Of a DNA stretch of 5,647 bases, positions 1-5,393 are shown piece by piece; positions within the stretch are counted from its first letter, which is position 1, and every line of letters starts with the position of its first letter. Source of the DNA: an uncultured Ruaniaceae bacterium (GTDB taxonomy: Bacteria; Actinomycetota; Actinomycetes; Actinomycetales; Beutenbergiaceae). The notes beneath the pieces were generated by a model. That model did no database searches. It was not told where the DNA came from and saw only the letters and a list, made by a program, of their open reading frames with translations. The DNA lies in the NCBI GenBank assembly GCA_938004115.1, contig CALKWS010000369.1:1-5647 (forward strand), read 5' to 3'. A program made the position numbers and the translations under genes.

Positions 1-656
1 CGGCCCTCGCCGCCCTGACCGTTCTGCTCCTGTTCCTGCTGCTGTTGGTCGTACTGCTCCTGGGCCTCTTCCTGGCTCTCCTGCTGCCGCTGGTCGGCCT
101 CCTGGGTCTCCTCGGGAGCCTCGGGACTCTCCGCGCAGTCAGCGAGCATCTCCTGCGCCTGGTTGTAGTAGTCCAGGGCGGTGCCGGGGTTCCCGGCGAC
201 CATCGCCTCATCGCCCAGTTTCTCCAGGGCGAGGGAGAAGTTGGTCCGGACCAGGCACTCCAGTTCCCCGCGGGGCTCGTCCTCCGGAGCAGTGGGAACG
301 CGCTGCATCGCCTCCTCGAACGCCCCGGTGGCACCGAAGAAGTCACCCTGGGCATACCGGGCGGTGCCCTCGTTGAAGTACGGCTTCCACGGCTCGACGA
401 CGTTGATCACCTCGAGGGAGTCGAACCGGTCCGCGGCGGTGTTGTGGTTGTCGTTGTTATAGGCGCTGATTCCCGCGGTATTGATCACCACCGCCGCGAC
501 GAGTGTGGCCGAGGCCAGGAACGCGATCACCACCAGCGGGAGGGACCACCAGAACATCAGCCGGCGCCGCCGCTTCAACTTCGCGGCGAAGTTGGCGTCC
601 CGGATCTCCTGGGTAGTCCGGAACTGCCCGGGCGGGGGCAAGGTCTGCATGCTCAT
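1..656 (-). CDS. Membrane-anchored TPR-like protein of a MoxR/VWA (Bat-like) operon, partial at left edge
   Basis: This reading frame is open from an ATG at 656 to the window edge (218 codons), so its C-terminus is missing. The start overlaps the stop of the upstream VWA gene as ATGA, and AAGGTGA lies 7 nt before it. Seen in order: a short N-terminus ending in a basic cluster (KLKRRRR, about residues 26-32), one hydrophobic segment (about 37-60), and an Asn-rich patch (YNNDNHN, about 66-72). Then come two helical-hairpin stretches that look like TPR units (about 87-121, with W90, G104, A109, A112 and P121, and about 134-171), followed by a Gln/Glu-rich tail from about 175. The basic residues before the membrane segment predict N-in topology with the TPR region outside the cell. 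By position it corresponds to the TPR proteins (BatC/BatE) of Bat operons, which are thought to act as scaffolds for the VWA partners. The TPR call rests on pattern alone. The specific function is unknown. Confidence 0.87.
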   Translation of the reverse strand, partial: MSMQTLPPPGQFRTTQEIRDANFAAKLKRRRRLMFWWSLPLVVIAFLASATLVAAVVINTAGISAYNNDNHNTAADRFDSLEVINVVEPWKPYFNEGTARYAQGDFFGATGAFEEAMQRVPTAPEDEPRGELECLVRTNFSLALEKLGDEAMVAGNPGTALDYYNQAQEMLADCAESPEAPEETQEADQRQQESQEEAQEQYDQQQQEQEQNGQGGEG

Positions 657-1756
657 GCGATCGTCACCTTCCCGCTCTGCCGATCCGCACCGCTCCGGCT
701 CGCCCCGGCTCCCCGCTCGGTGCCGACAGTGCGAGGCCCGGACCCACCAACCTCATCACGGCGTCGCTTCTTCGGCACCTGACGGGACAGGGTGAACGCC
801 TCCCACGCCAGCAGCGCTCCGAGCGCCACTGCGGCGGGCCAGTACACATCGGAGTAATGCCGCACATCCCGGCGGCCGTCCGCGGCGATCTCGGAGATGT
901 CGATGCCGGCCACCAGGTGGTCCACAGCCTCCGGCCGCGTGCGGTGCTCGTACTCCAGCCCGAGGTCGGCGGCCACCGTGCGCAGTTCGTTCTCGTCGAT
1001 CGTCGACACCGCGGGCTCCCCCGTGGCCGGATCGGTGATGTACGGGGCGTCCGTCCCTGGCCCGGAGTTGCTGGTGCCGTCGTAGGAGCGCATGTTGCCG
1101 CCCTGCGGCGTGCCGTACCCGAGCACCGCCCCGCCGTCCACCAGTTCCGCCAGCGGGGCGTAGGACTCGGTGGGCTCGGCGGCGGCGTCATTGGTGTTCT
1201 CCCCGTCGGAGAAGAAGAACACCAACCGGACGTTCGCCGGGTTGCGTTCGGCGTTGGTCTCCAACGATTGGGCCAGCGCCTGCAGCGGCCGGTCGACGGC
1301 GGAACCCTCCGAGTAGGCGGTGATCTCCTGGTTCACCGTCTCCACCCAGGACCGCACCGCCCCGGCATCGGTGGTCATCGGCAGTTGCTGGGTGGCGTTG
1401 GAGTCGAAGGAGATGATCGAGTACCGGCTGCCGGGCATCGCCTCGGTGAGCGCGAGCAGGTCGTGGCGCACACCCTCCAGCCGCGGCTGGGAGCCGTCGT
1501 AGTCCTCGGCCACCATCGATCCGGTGCGGTCGACGACGAAGTACAGCTCGGCGTTCGAGGTCACCTCGGTGCTCTGCGTGCTCGGGACGGCCGGGGTCAG
1601 GGCGATCACCACCAGCGCGAGCACCATCCCGGTACGCCGCCACCAGGCGGTGCGCCGGTGCCGCCGGGCACGCACGGCCTGGGTGATGGTGAACGCGAGC
1701 ATGGGGGCGAACACCAGCAGGGTGACCCACCACGGCCACATCATCCGCAACGTCAT
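653..1756 (-). CDS. VWA-domain membrane protein, BatA/BatB type (second of two)
   Basis: This is a 367-residue VWA protein of Bat-like operons. It has hydrophobic segments at about 9-27 and 43-58, a VWA domain at about 70-290, a third hydrophobic segment at about 305-323, and a basic, Gly/Ser-rich tail of about 40 residues. MIDAS metal-site motifs are visible: D76-R-T78-G-S80 (DxSxS with Thr for the first Ser), probably S152 in EGSAVD where Thr is usual, and D184-G-E-N after a hydrophobic strand (RLVFFFSD). The loop between the first two membrane segments is rich in Arg, and the tail begins KKRRR, so both should be cytoplasmic and the VWA domain external. The ATG at 1756 overlaps the previous stop as ATGA and has GGAGG 8 nt upstream. 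A GTG at 1771 would add five residues but places that GGAGG inside the gene. The protein presumably binds a partner or substrate through its metal site. No substrate can be inferred. Confidence 0.95.
   Translation of the reverse strand: MTLRMMWPWWVTLLVFAPMLAFTITQAVRARRHRRTAWWRRTGMVLALVVIALTPAVPSTQSTEVTSNAELYFVVDRTGSMVAEDYDGSQPRLEGVRHDLLALTEAMPGSRYSIISFDSNATQQLPMTTDAGAVRSWVETVNQEITAYSEGSAVDRPLQALAQSLETNAERNPANVRLVFFFSDGENTNDAAAEPTESYAPLAELVDGGAVLGYGTPQGGNMRSYDGTSNSGPGTDAPYITDPATGEPAVSTIDENELRTVAADLGLEYEHRTRPEAVDHLVAGIDISEIAADGRRDVRHYSDVYWPAAVALGALLAWEAFTLSRQVPKKRRRDEVGGSGPRTVGTERGAGASRSGADRQSGKVTIA
664..670 (-). promoter_or_regulatory. Ribosome binding site of the TPR-like gene
   Basis: AAGGTGA on the minus strand lies 7 nt before ATG656, within the 3' end of the second VWA gene, and supports the ATGA-overlapping start over the ATG at 650. 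Confidence 0.7.
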
Positions 1757-2778
1757 GACCGCAGCCTCCACATCCCGAACTGGAACAGGCCCAGCAGCAC
1801 CACCAGCACCGCGAAGAACCGCTCGGGGGTGTCGGTGATGATCACCTCGGGATTGGCCTCCAGGTCCACCGCCTGTTGGGCGGCGATGTCGTCGATGATG
1901 CCGGACACCGCATCGGGGTCATCGGTGTGGAAGAACAGTCCGCCGTGACGCTCGATCGCCGCCCGGTACTCGGCTTCTTCCTCAGCCTCCCGGGGGTTGC
2001 CGGAGGGAGCGTAGATACCGTGCACGGTGATGTCCCGTTCGGCCACCATGTCCGCGGCCTCGTCGAGGGCGAACACCCCTTCCCCGAACACCTCGTTGTC
2101 CCCGGCCAGGATGATGGTCCGGGACCGTTCGTCGTCGTGCGCATCGAAGTTCAGCGCGCAACTGGCCAGCCCGTCCCCGATCAGCGAGGAGGCGTCGCCG
2201 GTGCCGCCCTCGGTGCCGGTGATGAACCGGATCAGCCGGTCCACCTTGCCCTGGTTGAGTTGGTCGGTCAGGGAGTAGACGTCGAAGTCCAGCGCCTCGG
2301 CCGCCTCGGTCAGCTCGGTCTCCACCAGGTCGTAGTCATCGGTGAGGGGGAACACGGTGCGGGAGGTGGAGTTCCAGATGGACATCGCGATCCGCTCGCC
2401 GTCGAACTCCGGGAGCATCTGCAGGAACTTCTCGGCGATCTCGGTGTCGTACTCGATCATCGAACCGGACACGTCCAGGCACAGCACGATGTCCCGGTAG
2501 GCCAGTTCCTCCGCGCGCACGTCCCGCTCCACCGGGCGGGCCACCAGGAACCCGGTGAGCACCGTCGCGGCCAGGAGCACCACGCCCATGAACGTCAGCC
2601 AGCCGCGGTACCGGCGCAACCGGGTGCGGTAGGACGGCAAGGACGTGAGGTAGCCCGCGTTGGCCACCCACCGCACGTTCTCCTCCTCATCGCGGCGCCG
2701 GCGGGCGAACCAGCCCAGCACGCCGAGCACCACCACCACGGCGATCACCAGCGCGATGGCCCAGGGGTGCATCACCAT
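1753..2778 (-). CDS. VWA-domain membrane protein, BatA/BatB type (first of two)
   Basis: This is a 341-residue protein with hydrophobic segments at about 5-24, 61-80 and 320-337 and a VWA domain at about 95-300. MIDAS motifs: D102-V-S104-G-S106 is canonical. The usual Thr position appears to be S198 in SSLIGDG. The usual TDG is G226-D227-N228 after the strand RTIILAG. The loop between membrane segments 1 and 2 is strongly basic (ARRRR, RTRLRRYR), predicting a cytoplasmic loop and an external VWA domain. Only about four residues follow the last segment. ATG2778, GTG2775 and ATG2772 all lie at the upstream stop (TGA, 2774-2772). I chose ATG2778 because GGTGA sits 7 nt upstream; GTG2775 would give the 4-bp GTGA overlap seen elsewhere in the operon. 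With its neighbour it forms the VWA pair expected to work with MoxR, by analogy with Bat and other MoxR-VWA systems. Confidence 0.95.
   Translation of the reverse strand: MVMHPWAIALVIAVVVVLGVLGWFARRRRDEEENVRWVANAGYLTSLPSYRTRLRRYRGWLTFMGVVLLAATVLTGFLVARPVERDVRAEELAYRDIVLCLDVSGSMIEYDTEIAEKFLQMLPEFDGERIAMSIWNSTSRTVFPLTDDYDLVETELTEAAEALDFDVYSLTDQLNQGKVDRLIRFITGTEGGTGDASSLIGDGLASCALNFDAHDDERSRTIILAGDNEVFGEGVFALDEAADMVAERDITVHGIYAPSGNPREAEEEAEYRAAIERHGGLFFHTDDPDAVSGIIDDIAAQQAVDLEANPEVIITDTPERFFAVLVVLLGLFQFGMWRLRS
1765..1769 (-). promoter_or_regulatory. Ribosome binding site of the second VWA gene
   Basis: GGAGG on the minus strand lies 8 nt before ATG1756, inside the end of the first VWA gene. It decides the ATGA-overlapping start over the GTG at 1771. 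Confidence 0.85.
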
Positions 2779-3260
2779 TCGCGGATCACCGCCCGGGCGT
2801 TGTTGCACGCCGTGAGCGCCTCGGCGTCGGAGTCGATCGCGAACGCCGGCTCCTCGAACTCGCTGAGCAGCGCCGTCAGCCGGTCGGTCCCCTCCAAGGT
2901 CGCCAACTCACGCACCGTCAGGGAGCTGGTGTCCATCCGCAGCCGGCCGTCGGCGAACGAGCGCATGATGTGGTTCAGGTCCAGGTGCAGGGCCCGCAGG
3001 TCGGACTCCCCGGTCCGGTAGCGCTCCTCGGCGGCGTCCACCTCCTCCAGGCTGGTGGCGCGCACCGACGCCCACTGGTCCCGCCGGCCACGGGTCTCCT
3101 CCGCGGCCGGGCGCTCGCGGGTGTGCCAGAACATGAACACGTACCAGGCGGCGATGAGCGCGAGCAGGCCCAGGCCCACGATCAGCACCCACGGCGCGAA
3201 CGGCACCGGGTCCACCGGGTCGTGGATCTCCGCCGCGGTGATCTCAGCGGCGCTGAACAC
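2772..3260 (-). CDS. Small single-pass membrane protein in a MoxR/VWA operon (DUF4381-like position)
   Basis: This 162-residue protein has an acidic N-terminus (about 1-20), one strong hydrophobic segment (about 21-45, beginning FAPWVLIVGLG), a basic stretch (WHTRERP then RGRR), and a soluble helical C-terminal region of about 110 residues. Positive charge after the membrane segment predicts N-out, C-in topology, so the soluble part faces MoxR and DUF58. The GTG at 3260 is well supported by GGAGG with a 7-nt spacer, although it lies 17 bp inside the upstream DUF58 gene. The downstream VWA gene starts on its stop codon. Many MoxR/VWA operons carry a small membrane protein here (for example DUF4381), whereas classical Bat operons have the much larger BatD. 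I assign the role by position; I do not recognise a catalytic motif. It may be the adaptor linking the cytoplasmic and external halves of the complex, but that is inference. Confidence 0.88.
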   Translation of the reverse strand: MFSAAEITAAEIHDPVDPVPFAPWVLIVGLGLLALIAAWYVFMFWHTRERPAAEETRGRRDQWASVRATSLEEVDAAEERYRTGESDLRALHLDLNHIMRSFADGRLRMDTSSLTVRELATLEGTDRLTALLSEFEEPAFAIDSDAEALTACNNARAVIREW

Positions 3261-4137
3261 GCTTCTGCCTCCGCAACAGGTCGATCATGCGGTCCACCAG
3301 TTCGTCCTCGCTGTCGGCGGTCACCCCTTCCACGCCCTGACGGCGCAACATGGCTTCCACGTCCTGCCGGCGCCGCTGCGCGGCCTGCGCCGCCTCGGCG
3401 GCCAGGTCGGGACGGGACCGCAGGTACTCGGGAATCTCCAGCGGCACGTCCACGTCCTGGATCGGCACATCGAACTCGGCGGTCGGCAGCGCATCGCCCA
3501 CCCGGAACACCATCACCTCGTGGCGGGTGCGGAGCCGCTTGATGGACAGTTCCGACTCCGGGCCCGGACGCGCCTCATCGGTGATGAGCACCACCAGGGA
3601 GCGGCGCGGGAACCACGTCAGCACCCGGTCCAGCACACGGGTGACGTCGCTGCGCGGGGCGTCCAGCGACAGCATCGCCTCATACCGGCGCAGCAGCATC
3701 TCCATGTGCGAGTTCCCGCCGCGTGCGGGGATCTGCTGGATCCGGTCTGTGTCCCCGGCCACCATGGCCACGGTGTCCCCCCGGGCGCGGGCCAGGAAGC
3801 ACACCACCTCGGCGGCGAACATCGCGATCTCGGACTTGGGCCGCCCGTCCGGTGCGGTGGTGGCCATGTTCCGGCCGGTGTCCAGGGCCAGCACCATCGC
3901 CAGGTTGGAGTCGCGCACGAACCGCCGGATCACCGGGATCGCGTTGGAGGCCGAGGCCTTCCAGTCGATGTCGCCCACGTCGTCACCGAACTGGTAGAGC
4001 GCCATCTCATCGAAATCTTGGCCGTGCCCGGAGTAGATCGACCGGTGGCGCCCCTCCAGCAGCCCCGAGGCCCGCCGCACCGTGGGCAGGTCGAGCCTGG
4101 CCCGAACCTTGGCCAGGCGGGAGGTGGAGGATCTCAC
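3244..4137 (-). CDS. DUF58 domain protein
   Basis: This 297-residue protein carries the DUF58 signature at about residues 30-63: R-H-R-S-I-Y-S-G-H-G, then D-F-D-E, Y-Q-F-G-D-D and D-I-D-W-K-A-S-A. A VWA-like fold follows, with the hydrophobic strand MVLALD and a degenerate MIDAS-like motif D86-T-G-R-N90. A second strand, LVVLITDEARPG, fits the later acidic position. There is no hydrophobic segment long enough to span the membrane; longer DUF58 proteins have two N-terminal ones, so this is the short, cytosolic form. The C-terminus is a long, charged, probably helical region. The GTG start overlaps the MoxR stop as GTGA with no clear ribosome binding site, so it is probably translated by coupling to MoxR. 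DUF58 proteins almost always sit next to MoxR genes and are taken to be their direct partners, but no biochemical activity is established for the family as far as I know. Confidence 0.96.
   Translation of the reverse strand: MRSSTSRLAKVRARLDLPTVRRASGLLEGRHRSIYSGHGQDFDEMALYQFGDDVGDIDWKASASNAIPVIRRFVRDSNLAMVLALDTGRNMATTAPDGRPKSEIAMFAAEVVCFLARARGDTVAMVAGDTDRIQQIPARGGNSHMEMLLRRYEAMLSLDAPRSDVTRVLDRVLTWFPRRSLVVLITDEARPGPESELSIKRLRTRHEVMVFRVGDALPTAEFDVPIQDVDVPLEIPEYLRSRPDLAAEAAQAAQRRRQDVEAMLRRQGVEGVTADSEDELVDRMIDLLRRQKRVQRR
3268..3272 (-). promoter_or_regulatory. Ribosome binding site of the small membrane protein gene
   Basis: GGAGG on the minus strand lies 7 nt before GTG3260, inside the end of the DUF58 coding region. 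It fixes the start and shows that this gene can initiate independently despite its 17-bp overlap. Confidence 0.85.
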
Positions 4138-5156
4138 GGGCTGGGTACCGCCGCGAAGACCGCATCGATCAGGGACTCCGGGGCCACGTTGTTCGCCAAC
4201 GCGTCGTAGGTGCGCACGATCCGGTGCCGCAGCACCGAGTGGCGCAGCGCCTTGACGTCGTCGGGCACCACGTACGCCCGCCCGGCCTGCAACGCGAGCG
4301 CCTGGGCGATGGCCATCAACGCGATGCCGCCCCGGGGGCTGGCGCCCACCCGCACGTGCTGGTTGAAGTTCGGCAGCGGGCGCGGCCCTCCGCCGCGGGT
4401 GGTGTTGATCAGCGCCACGATGTACTGCTTGATCGAGGTGTCCACGTACACCTTGGAGGTGAGCGCCTGCAGGAACAGCACGTCCTGCACCGTCACCGGC
4501 TCCACGGTGATCGGGGCGGCCATCGAGCCGTCGTTGATCCGCACCAGGATGTCCACTTCCTCATCCGGGGCGGGGTAGGTCAGCACCTCCTTCATCAGGA
4601 ACCGGTCCATCTGCGCCTCGGGCAGGACGTAGGTGCCTTCCTCCTCGATCGGGTTCTGGGTGGCCAGCACCATGAACGGTTTGGGCAGCGGGTAGATCTC
4701 CCCGCCGATGGAGGTCTGCTTCTCCTGCATCGCCTCCAGCATCGCCGACTGGGTCTTGGCACTGGACCGGTTGATCTCATCGAGCAGCACCAGGTTGGCG
4801 TGCACCGGCCCGAGCTGGGTGGAGAACTCCCCGGTCGCGTAGTTGTAGATCTGCGTGCCCACGATGTCGTTGGGCATCAGGTCCGGGGTGCACTGGATGC
4901 GGTGGAACGAGCCGCCCACCGCGGTGGCCAGCGTCTGTGCGGCGGTGGTCTTGGCCAGCCCGGGCACCGACTCCAGCAGCACGTGCCCGCCGGCGAGCAG
5001 GGAGGACACCAGCGCCCGGCGCAACGCGTGCTGCCCCACGATGCGCTGATCGAACACCCGGGTGATCCGCCCCAGCAGGTCGCCGGCGCGGGAGATCTCC
5101 TCGTACGAGATCGGCGAGGTGCGAGGCGCAAGATGTGATGCAGCGGTGCTGGCCAT
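4134..5156 (-). CDS. MoxR-family AAA+ ATPase
   Basis: This is a cytosolic AAA+ ATPase of the MoxR family, 340 residues from ATG5156 (usual family length about 300-350). Landmarks in that numbering: a helical lead-in with IVGQ (about 39-42), Walker A S63-V-P-G-L-A-K69-T70, and Walker B L122-V-L-L-D126-E127 followed by INRSSAKTQSAMLEAMQE, a MoxR hallmark. Sensor 1 is ATQNP (N168), the arginine finger lies in MDRF (R185), and sensor 2 is ASPRG (R275) in the lid. MoxR ATPases use ATP hydrolysis to remodel or mature VWA-associated targets. Odd point: the first Walker A glycine is Ser; all other catalytic residues look intact. Start: only GTG5165 and ATG5156 are possible, because TAA lies in frame directly before the GTG. 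ATG has GGAG close by (3-nt spacer) and GTG has none, so ATG is preferred weakly. It is the first gene of the operon, and its stop overlaps the DUF58 start. Confidence 0.97.
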   Translation of the reverse strand: MASTAASHLAPRTSPISYEEISRAGDLLGRITRVFDQRIVGQHALRRALVSSLLAGGHVLLESVPGLAKTTAAQTLATAVGGSFHRIQCTPDLMPNDIVGTQIYNYATGEFSTQLGPVHANLVLLDEINRSSAKTQSAMLEAMQEKQTSIGGEIYPLPKPFMVLATQNPIEEEGTYVLPEAQMDRFLMKEVLTYPAPDEEVDILVRINDGSMAAPITVEPVTVQDVLFLQALTSKVYVDTSIKQYIVALINTTRGGGPRPLPNFNQHVRVGASPRGGIALMAIAQALALQAGRAYVVPDDVKALRHSVLRHRIVRTYDALANNVAPESLIDAVFAAVPSP

Positions 5157-5179
5157 GGTCTCCACTTACTTATCGGGGC

Positions 5180-5219
5180 TGCTCAGGGGCCGCAGGATGT
5201 GCTCAGGGGCCGCAGGATG
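5180..5219. repeat. Perfect 20-bp tandem duplication in the operon leader
   Basis: Two identical, directly adjacent copies of TGCTCAGGGGCCGCAGGATG occupy 5180-5199 and 5200-5219. The identity ends at both outer edges (C versus G on the left, T versus A on the right). They lie between the predicted operon promoter and the MoxR start, so they would be transcribed in the leader. A period of 20 bp places the copies about two helical turns apart, as expected for paired protein sites, but a simple slippage duplication is equally possible. Confidence 0.95.
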
Positions 5220-5249
5220 AACGACGACGCCGCTTTTTGCCCCCGGTCG

Positions 5250-5258
5250 ATTATGCCA
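5250..5258 (-). promoter_or_regulatory. Candidate extended -10 of the MoxR operon promoter
   Basis: On the minus strand this reads TGG-CATAAT, an extended -10 (TGn) followed by five of six matches to TATAAT. It is the best A/T-rich element in an otherwise GC-rich intergenic region. Transcription would start near 5243 and give a leader of about 87 nt that includes the tandem repeat. No good -35 is visible: the best, GGTACA at a 16-nt spacing, matches TTGACA at three of six positions. The extended motif may compensate. Start site unproven. Confidence 0.45.
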
Positions 5259-5360
5259 GGGCAGGGTGGGCTGTACCGAGGCGGGATGATGGACAGGACT
5301 GCCCATCTGAGCACGCCGGACCGCGCCGGGGCAACGATCCCGGGCCGCGACGTGGCCGGA

Positions 5361-5387
5361 TTCACAGGCCGCCGCCCGGATTAGGCT
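5361..5387 (+). promoter_or_regulatory. Candidate leaderless promoter of the CopD/CtaG-type gene
   Basis: A TAnnnT-type -10 (TAGGCT) occupies 5382-5387, which is -12 to -7 if transcription starts on the G of GTG5394. That is the arrangement typical of leaderless genes in Actinomycetota. TTCACA at 5361-5366 matches TTGACA at five of six positions, although the 15-nt spacer is short. No Shine-Dalgarno sequence precedes the GTG, which fits a leaderless message. Confidence 0.55.
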
Positions 5388-5393
5388 CACTAC

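Noticed and set aside
45..782. Long plus-strand open frame of about 245 codons with a Leu/Val-rich start
   Set aside because: It is the antisense shadow of the TPR-like gene and the end of the second VWA gene. The repeated Leu/Val come from the complement of Gln/Glu codons, and the protein shows no domain pattern.
857..3021. Plus-strand open frames at 857-1948 and 1876-3021, rich in His, Gly, Arg and Val
   Set aside because: They lie opposite well-supported VWA and small membrane protein genes. Their composition is typical of the reverse frame of GC-rich genes, and no motifs are visible.
3055..5138. Plus-strand open frames at 3055-4209 and 3723-5138
   Set aside because: They are antisense to DUF58 and MoxR, whose conserved motifs are unmistakable. 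High GC keeps stop codons rare in the opposite frames.
5180..5219. CRISPR-like repeat
   Set aside because: There are only two directly adjacent copies with no spacer between them, and no cas genes are visible in the window.
5222..5245. T-run flanked by GC-rich sequence, possible intrinsic terminator
   Set aside because: No stable hairpin directly precedes the T-run on either strand, and no gene ends here that would need one.
5338..5372. GGCC-containing inverted repeats near the CopD-side -35
   Set aside because: The stems are only four bases without bulges, which is common by chance in DNA this rich in G and C.
5199..5384. Plus-strand 61-codon open frame in the intergenic region
   Set aside because: It begins inside the second repeat copy, ends in the CopD-side promoter, and has no family resemblance.
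5166..5390. Minus-strand 74-codon open frame ending just before the MoxR GTG
   Set aside because: It spans the divergent promoters and the tandem repeat, has no convincing ribosome binding site and no recognisable protein pattern.
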